Source: Azospirillum sp. RU38E
Lineage (GTDB): Bacteria > Pseudomonadota > Alphaproteobacteria > Azospirillales > Azospirillaceae
Length of the DNA stretch: 64,000 nt
NCBI RefSeq assembly: GCF_900188385.1
Contig: NZ_FZOI01000002.1
Span: 124,001-188,000 of the forward strand
Direction of reading: 5' to 3'
Shown here: positions 61,198 through 64,000 of the stretch, one piece after another
Numbering within the stretch: position 1 is the stretch's first letter
How the letters are laid out: every line of letters begins with the position of its first letter
Translations under genes and position numbers: made by a program
Notes under the pieces: generated by a model
Databases searched by the model: none
What the model was told of the DNA's origin: nothing
The model's input: only the letters and a program-made list of their open reading frames with translations

Positions 61198-61251
61198 TCT
61201 GCCCGATTGTCATCCACAATCTCAGGTTTGGACATCAGGGAGGAAGGCATT

Positions 61252-61932
61252 ATGCCGCTTGTCGTTATCACCGGGGCCAATCGGGGGATCGGCCTGGAAT
61301 TGGCCCGCCAATATGCCGCTGATGGCTGGCAGGTGGTGGCCACCTGCCGTGATCTGGCCAAATCGAGCGATCTCGCCGGGTTGCCCGGCGTGGAGGTCCA
61401 GCCCTTGGCGGTGAATGCGGCGGAGTCCATCGCCGCCTTTGCCGCCTTGATGCAGGGCCGTGCCATCGACCTGCTGATCCATAATGCTGGCACCATGGGG
61501 CCGGACCCGGCCCGGCAATCAAAGGATGGGATTGATGCGGCCGGCTGGCTGGAAACCATGCAGGTCAATGCCTTGGCGCCCGTCCTGCTGACCCTGGCGC
61601 TGAAGGATAATCTGCGGTCGGGGGCCAAGGTGGCGACGCTGTCCAGCCAACTGGGGTCGCTGGCCGAAAATATATCCGGTGGTCTTTATGCCTATCGCGC
61701 TGCCAAGGCGGCGGTGAATATGGGTATCCGCAGTCTGGCGGCCGATCTGGCCGATCAGGGGATCATCCTGCTGGCCCTGCATCCCGGCTGGGTGCAGACC
61801 GATATGGGTGGGCCGAAGGCCCCGCTGCCGGTGGGGGACAGTGTGGCCGGCCTGCGGCGGGTGATCGCCGCCGCCGGACCTGCCGATAATGGCAGCTTCA
61901 TCGCCTTTGACGGGCGCCGTATTCCCTGGTGA
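61252..61932 (+). CDS. Short-chain dehydrogenase/reductase
   Basis: A 226-residue SDR: cofactor motif TGANRGIGLELARQYA, NNAG counterpart IHNAGTMG, catalytic Ser in STLSSQLGS region and YxxxK as YAYRAAKAAVNMG. Length and motifs match classical SDRs close to the C-factor/CsgA-type group that acts on carbonyl substrates with NAD(P)H. ATG at 61252 has GGAGGAAGG upstream; the longer frame from 61207 is not supported. Confidence 0.88.
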   Translation: MPLVVITGANRGIGLELARQYAADGWQVVATCRDLAKSSDLAGLPGVEVQPLAVNAAESIAAFAALMQGRAIDLLIHNAGTMGPDPARQSKDGIDAAGWLETMQVNALAPVLLTLALKDNLRSGAKVATLSSQLGSLAENISGGLYAYRAAKAAVNMGIRSLAADLADQGIILLALHPGWVQTDMGGPKAPLPVGDSVAGLRRVIAAAGPADNGSFIAFDGRRIPW

Positions 61933-61948
61933 ACGGGTGGGAGAGCGG

Positions 61949-62563
61949 ATGATGGACAAGACACCGATTGAGTTCTTTTTCGATTTTGCCTCCCCCTATG
62001 CTTATCTGGCGGCCTGCCGGGTGGATGCCGTGGCCGCCGATCTGGGCCGGGTGGTTCGCTGGCGGCCCATCCTGCTGGGGGCGGTGTTCAAGGTGACGGC
62101 CGGCCAGCCCAACCTGATGAAGCCGCTGCAGGGCGATTATCTGCGCCATGATGTGCCGCGCTGTGCCCGCCGCTGGGGCATTGCTGTTGCCCATCCTTTG
62201 CCTATGCCCTTTGCCTCACTCGCTGCATCGCGCGGATTCTATTGGCTGGAGGGGCAGGGCGGCGACGGGCATCTGCCGGCGGCCTTTGCCCGTGCCATTT
62301 TCAATGCGCATTGGGCAGAGGGGCGGGATATGGCGTTGCCGGAAAATGTGCTGGATGTCGCCGCCGGCATGGGCATTGACCGTGCCGCGCTGGAGCAGGG
62401 AATTGCCGATACGGCCATCAAGGAGACCCTGCGGGCCGAGACAGAGGCTGCCATTGCCCGCGGTGTCTTCGGTGCCCCCTTCTTCCTGGTTGATGGCGAA
62501 CCCTTCTGGGGGGCGGACCGGCTGGACCAGATGGCGGAATGGCTGCGGGCCGGCGGCTGGTGA
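61949..62563 (+). CDS. 2-hydroxychromene-2-carboxylate isomerase-like (DsbA/GST-kappa fold) protein
   Basis: A 204-residue protein of the HCCA isomerase/GST kappa group: FFFDFASPYAYLAACRVDAVAADLGR with the catalytic Ser in SPYAYL, RWRPILLGAVFKVTAGQPNL, FARAIFNAHWAEGRDM, GVFGAPFFLVDGEPFWGADRLDQM. Such enzymes use glutathione to isomerise hydroxychromene carboxylates in naphthalene-type degradation, or other substrates. The ATG at 61949 is preceded by GGGAGAG. Its TGA is directly followed by the stop of the convergent TetR-fusion gene (TGATCA). Confidence 0.86.
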   Translation: MMDKTPIEFFFDFASPYAYLAACRVDAVAADLGRVVRWRPILLGAVFKVTAGQPNLMKPLQGDYLRHDVPRCARRWGIAVAHPLPMPFASLAASRGFYWLEGQGGDGHLPAAFARAIFNAHWAEGRDMALPENVLDVAAGMGIDRAALEQGIADTAIKETLRAETEAAIARGVFGAPFFLVDGEPFWGADRLDQMAEWLRAGGW

Positions 62564-63781
62564 TCAGCCCCGGCCGAACAGCCCGTCAAACAAGGTGGCG
62601 GCATAGGTGGTGACCGCCTGTCCCGGCGGTTGCTTTGCCGCCCAGGGCGCCAGCTCATAGGCGGCGTTGACCATCGCCATGATGGTCTGCGAGGCGACCA
62701 GCGGATCAACCGGGCGGATCGAGCCTTCGATGATTCCGTCAATCACCATGCCGGCAAACCGCCGGGCCAGCCGGTTGGATTGCTTGATTACCTCATCCCG
62801 CAGATCATTGGGCAAAGCCTGCAGCGCCACGCTGCGCAACAGGGGCGCGCGCCGGCTGTCAAATTGCAGGTCCAGCAGGGTGGCGACGGCGGCGGCCAGC
62901 CGGTCGCGCTGGCTGACGCGGGGCAGGGCAATGGCCATATCCTGCGCCTGTTTCACCACCGCGAAACTGCGCTGGAAACAGGCATAGACCAGATCATCCT
63001 TGGCATCCAGATGATGGTAGAAACTGCCCTTGGTGACGTTCAGCTCTGCCACGATCCGGTCAACCGAGGCCCCGCGATAGCCGCGCGCATTGATCAGCCT
63101 TGTAGCGGCGGCCAGAAAATCCCGCTTGCTGCCATCCTCCTCCAGCGCCGGCAGGGACAGGATGCTGGGCGACCAGGCCCCCCCTTCGGGGGCCAGCCCC
63201 TGGGCGAACAGGTCCAGCAGGCGATGGCGCACCCGGTCATATTCTTCCGGCATGTGCAGCGGCAGCCAGGCCTGCACCCAGAACAGGGATTCCAGCAGCA
63301 CATGGGTGCGGGCCGTATTGGCCCAGCGGGTTGCCTGAGGGCTGTTATCACCAAACAGGTCGCGCACGGTGCGGTAACTGTCGTGATACTGGTTCAGCAG
63401 CCGCTCCCGCTGCGGTTCTTCCATGGCGCGCATGTCGGAGATGCGCGCCACCGCCGGTTCCACCCCCCGCCGGATGGCATGGTAGGTGGCAAAAAAACCA
63501 TCCACCAGCGCCGCAACCCGGGCGCGCGGCCCGCCGCCATGCCGCCCGGCACCGGTCACCAGGGCCCGGAACCGTTCCAGCGTATCATCGAAACAGGCTT
63601 CCGCCAGTTGATCCTTGCGTTTGAAATAATAGGTGACGCTGGTGGTGCTGAGCCCGACAAGGGCCGCCACCTCCCCCAGTGTCATGCCGCGAATCCCCTG
63701 ATCATAGATCAGGCCGGAAGCGGCGGCGATGATCAGGTCGCGCTTGTTGCGCTGGCGGCTGGCGGCGGTCAGATCAGTCAT
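62564..63781 (-). CDS. Double TetR regulator: two fused TetR units in one chain
   Basis: A 405-residue protein with two full TetR repressor units. Unit 1 has a helix-turn-helix at about residues 13-60 (KRDLIIAAASGLIYDQGIRGMTLGEVAALVGLSTTSVTYYFKRKDQLAEACF) plus ligand domain. Unit 2 has another at about 217-266 (KRDFLAAATRLINARGYRGASVDRIVAELNVTKGSFYHHLDAKDDLVYACF) plus ligand domain. Usual TetR proteins of about 200 residues dimerise; this one can form a pseudo-dimer. An ATGAAG/CTTCAT repeat just upstream may be its operator. It is convergent with the isomerase gene, and reading is continuous with no frameshift. Confidence 0.9.
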   Translation of the reverse strand: MTDLTAASRQRNKRDLIIAAASGLIYDQGIRGMTLGEVAALVGLSTTSVTYYFKRKDQLAEACFDDTLERFRALVTGAGRHGGGPRARVAALVDGFFATYHAIRRGVEPAVARISDMRAMEEPQRERLLNQYHDSYRTVRDLFGDNSPQATRWANTARTHVLLESLFWVQAWLPLHMPEEYDRVRHRLLDLFAQGLAPEGGAWSPSILSLPALEEDGSKRDFLAAATRLINARGYRGASVDRIVAELNVTKGSFYHHLDAKDDLVYACFQRSFAVVKQAQDMAIALPRVSQRDRLAAAVATLLDLQFDSRRAPLLRSVALQALPNDLRDEVIKQSNRLARRFAGMVIDGIIEGSIRPVDPLVASQTIMAMVNAAYELAPWAAKQPPGQAVTTYAATLFDGLFGRG

Positions 63782-63785
63782 GCTG

Positions 63786-63809
63786 ATGAAGTTATCATGT
63801 CATCTTCAT
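63786..63809. promoter_or_regulatory. Inverted repeat before the double TetR gene
   Basis: ATGAAG (63786-63791) and CTTCAT (63804-63809) flank 12 bases and begin 5 bp upstream of the regulator start. Also inside is ATGTCAT-CTTC-ATGTCGT, an 11-bp-period direct repeat. Candidate autoregulatory operator. From 63810 to 63939 no further gene or clear motif is visible. Confidence 0.4.
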
Positions 63810-63939
63810 GTCGTCATGGCCCGCATACAGGTGCAGTGCAATTTTATCGTAAAATTAGTATGGCTGGATGATTTTGTTTGCCAATAATCAAGCGACTGGG
63901 CAGAATTTTCAGTATTGAACAACCCGGAATCAAATATCG

Positions 63940-64000
63940 ATGGTTGAAGAGAATGGGGAGGGGGCGGCCATCTCCCTGGCTGCCTTGTTGAATGCCGCCG
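63940..64000 (+). CDS. Possible start of a gene cut by the window edge
   Basis: An ATG opens a frame that stays open to the end (starts MVEENGEGAAISLAALLNAA). Only 20 residues are visible and no clear ribosome site precedes it. It could be the N-terminus of a gene that continues beyond the window; no family can be given. Confidence 0.35.
   Translation, partial: MVEENGEGAAISLAALLNAA

Noticed and set aside
63797-63814. ATGTCAT-CTTC-ATGTCGT as a Pho box
   Set aside because: The 11-bp period fits, but the neighbours have no link to phosphate and the site overlaps a likely TetR operator.

Overview
The window is GC-rich, gene-dense DNA from an alphaproteobacterium. The content (copper-type denitrification, four TonB-dependent receptors with FecI/FecR pairs, VanAB, many ATGA/GTGA start-stop overlaps) suits a Rhodospirillales/Azospirillaceae-like soil or water bacterium. 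That assignment is an inference from gene content, not a phylogenetic result. No rRNA, tRNA, CRISPR array or complete insertion sequence was seen.

Layout. (1) 1-9.4 kb: the end of a SPOR-domain gene, then a denitrification island entirely on the minus strand: norC-norB-norQ-norD, nirK, nirV, pseudoazurin, an unnamed membrane protein, norE and norF. It converts nitrite to nitric oxide and then to nitrous oxide. A TTGAC-N4-ATCAA box (FNR/DNR/NnrR type) lies upstream of norC. No nitrate or nitrous oxide reductase is in the window. (2) 9.6-17.5 kb, plus strand: a DUF2946-like protein, a TonB receptor, mogA, a second TonB receptor, and an ECF sigma/FecR pair. (3) 17.5-29.6 kb: two divergent operons. 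The minus operon encodes a class III aminotransferase, a MipA-like porin, two half-size SMR transporters and a DegT-type aminotransferase. The plus operon encodes a HAD phosphatase, an arginase-fold enzyme, a lipase-like hydrolase, a FemAB/GNAT-like transferase, a histidine kinase, an NtrC-type regulator and a beta-propeller protein. The 311-bp divergent region carries sigma-54 (-24/-12) promoter signatures facing both ways, with palindromes between them. This makes the locus a self-contained sigma-54 regulon whose product I cannot name. (4) 29.6-34 kb, minus: surface polysaccharide genes. (5) 34-42 kb: an RND efflux operon and a divergent two-component system. (6) 42-55.5 kb: phosphorus scavenging. 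It holds a 2-aminoethylphosphonate-type ABC importer with a LysR regulator, a histidine acid phosphatase (phytase-like), and a TonB receptor/FecR/ECF sigma group. (7) 55.7-64 kb: vanillate demethylase VanA/VanB with a GntR regulator, a lone cyclic-nucleotide-binding domain, and a small group with TetR, a hydrolase-fold protein without its nucleophile, MAPEG, SDR and an HCCA-isomerase-like protein. A regulator made of two fused TetR units closes it.

The most unusual structural signal is a pair of about 150-bp elements, at 15767-15922 and 35692-35837. Each is a string of five hairpins in the same order. Linkers and loops are conserved, while stem sequences differ yet stay perfectly paired. That pattern points to a structured RNA or a structure-constrained mobile repeat. 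I do not recognise it as a known family.
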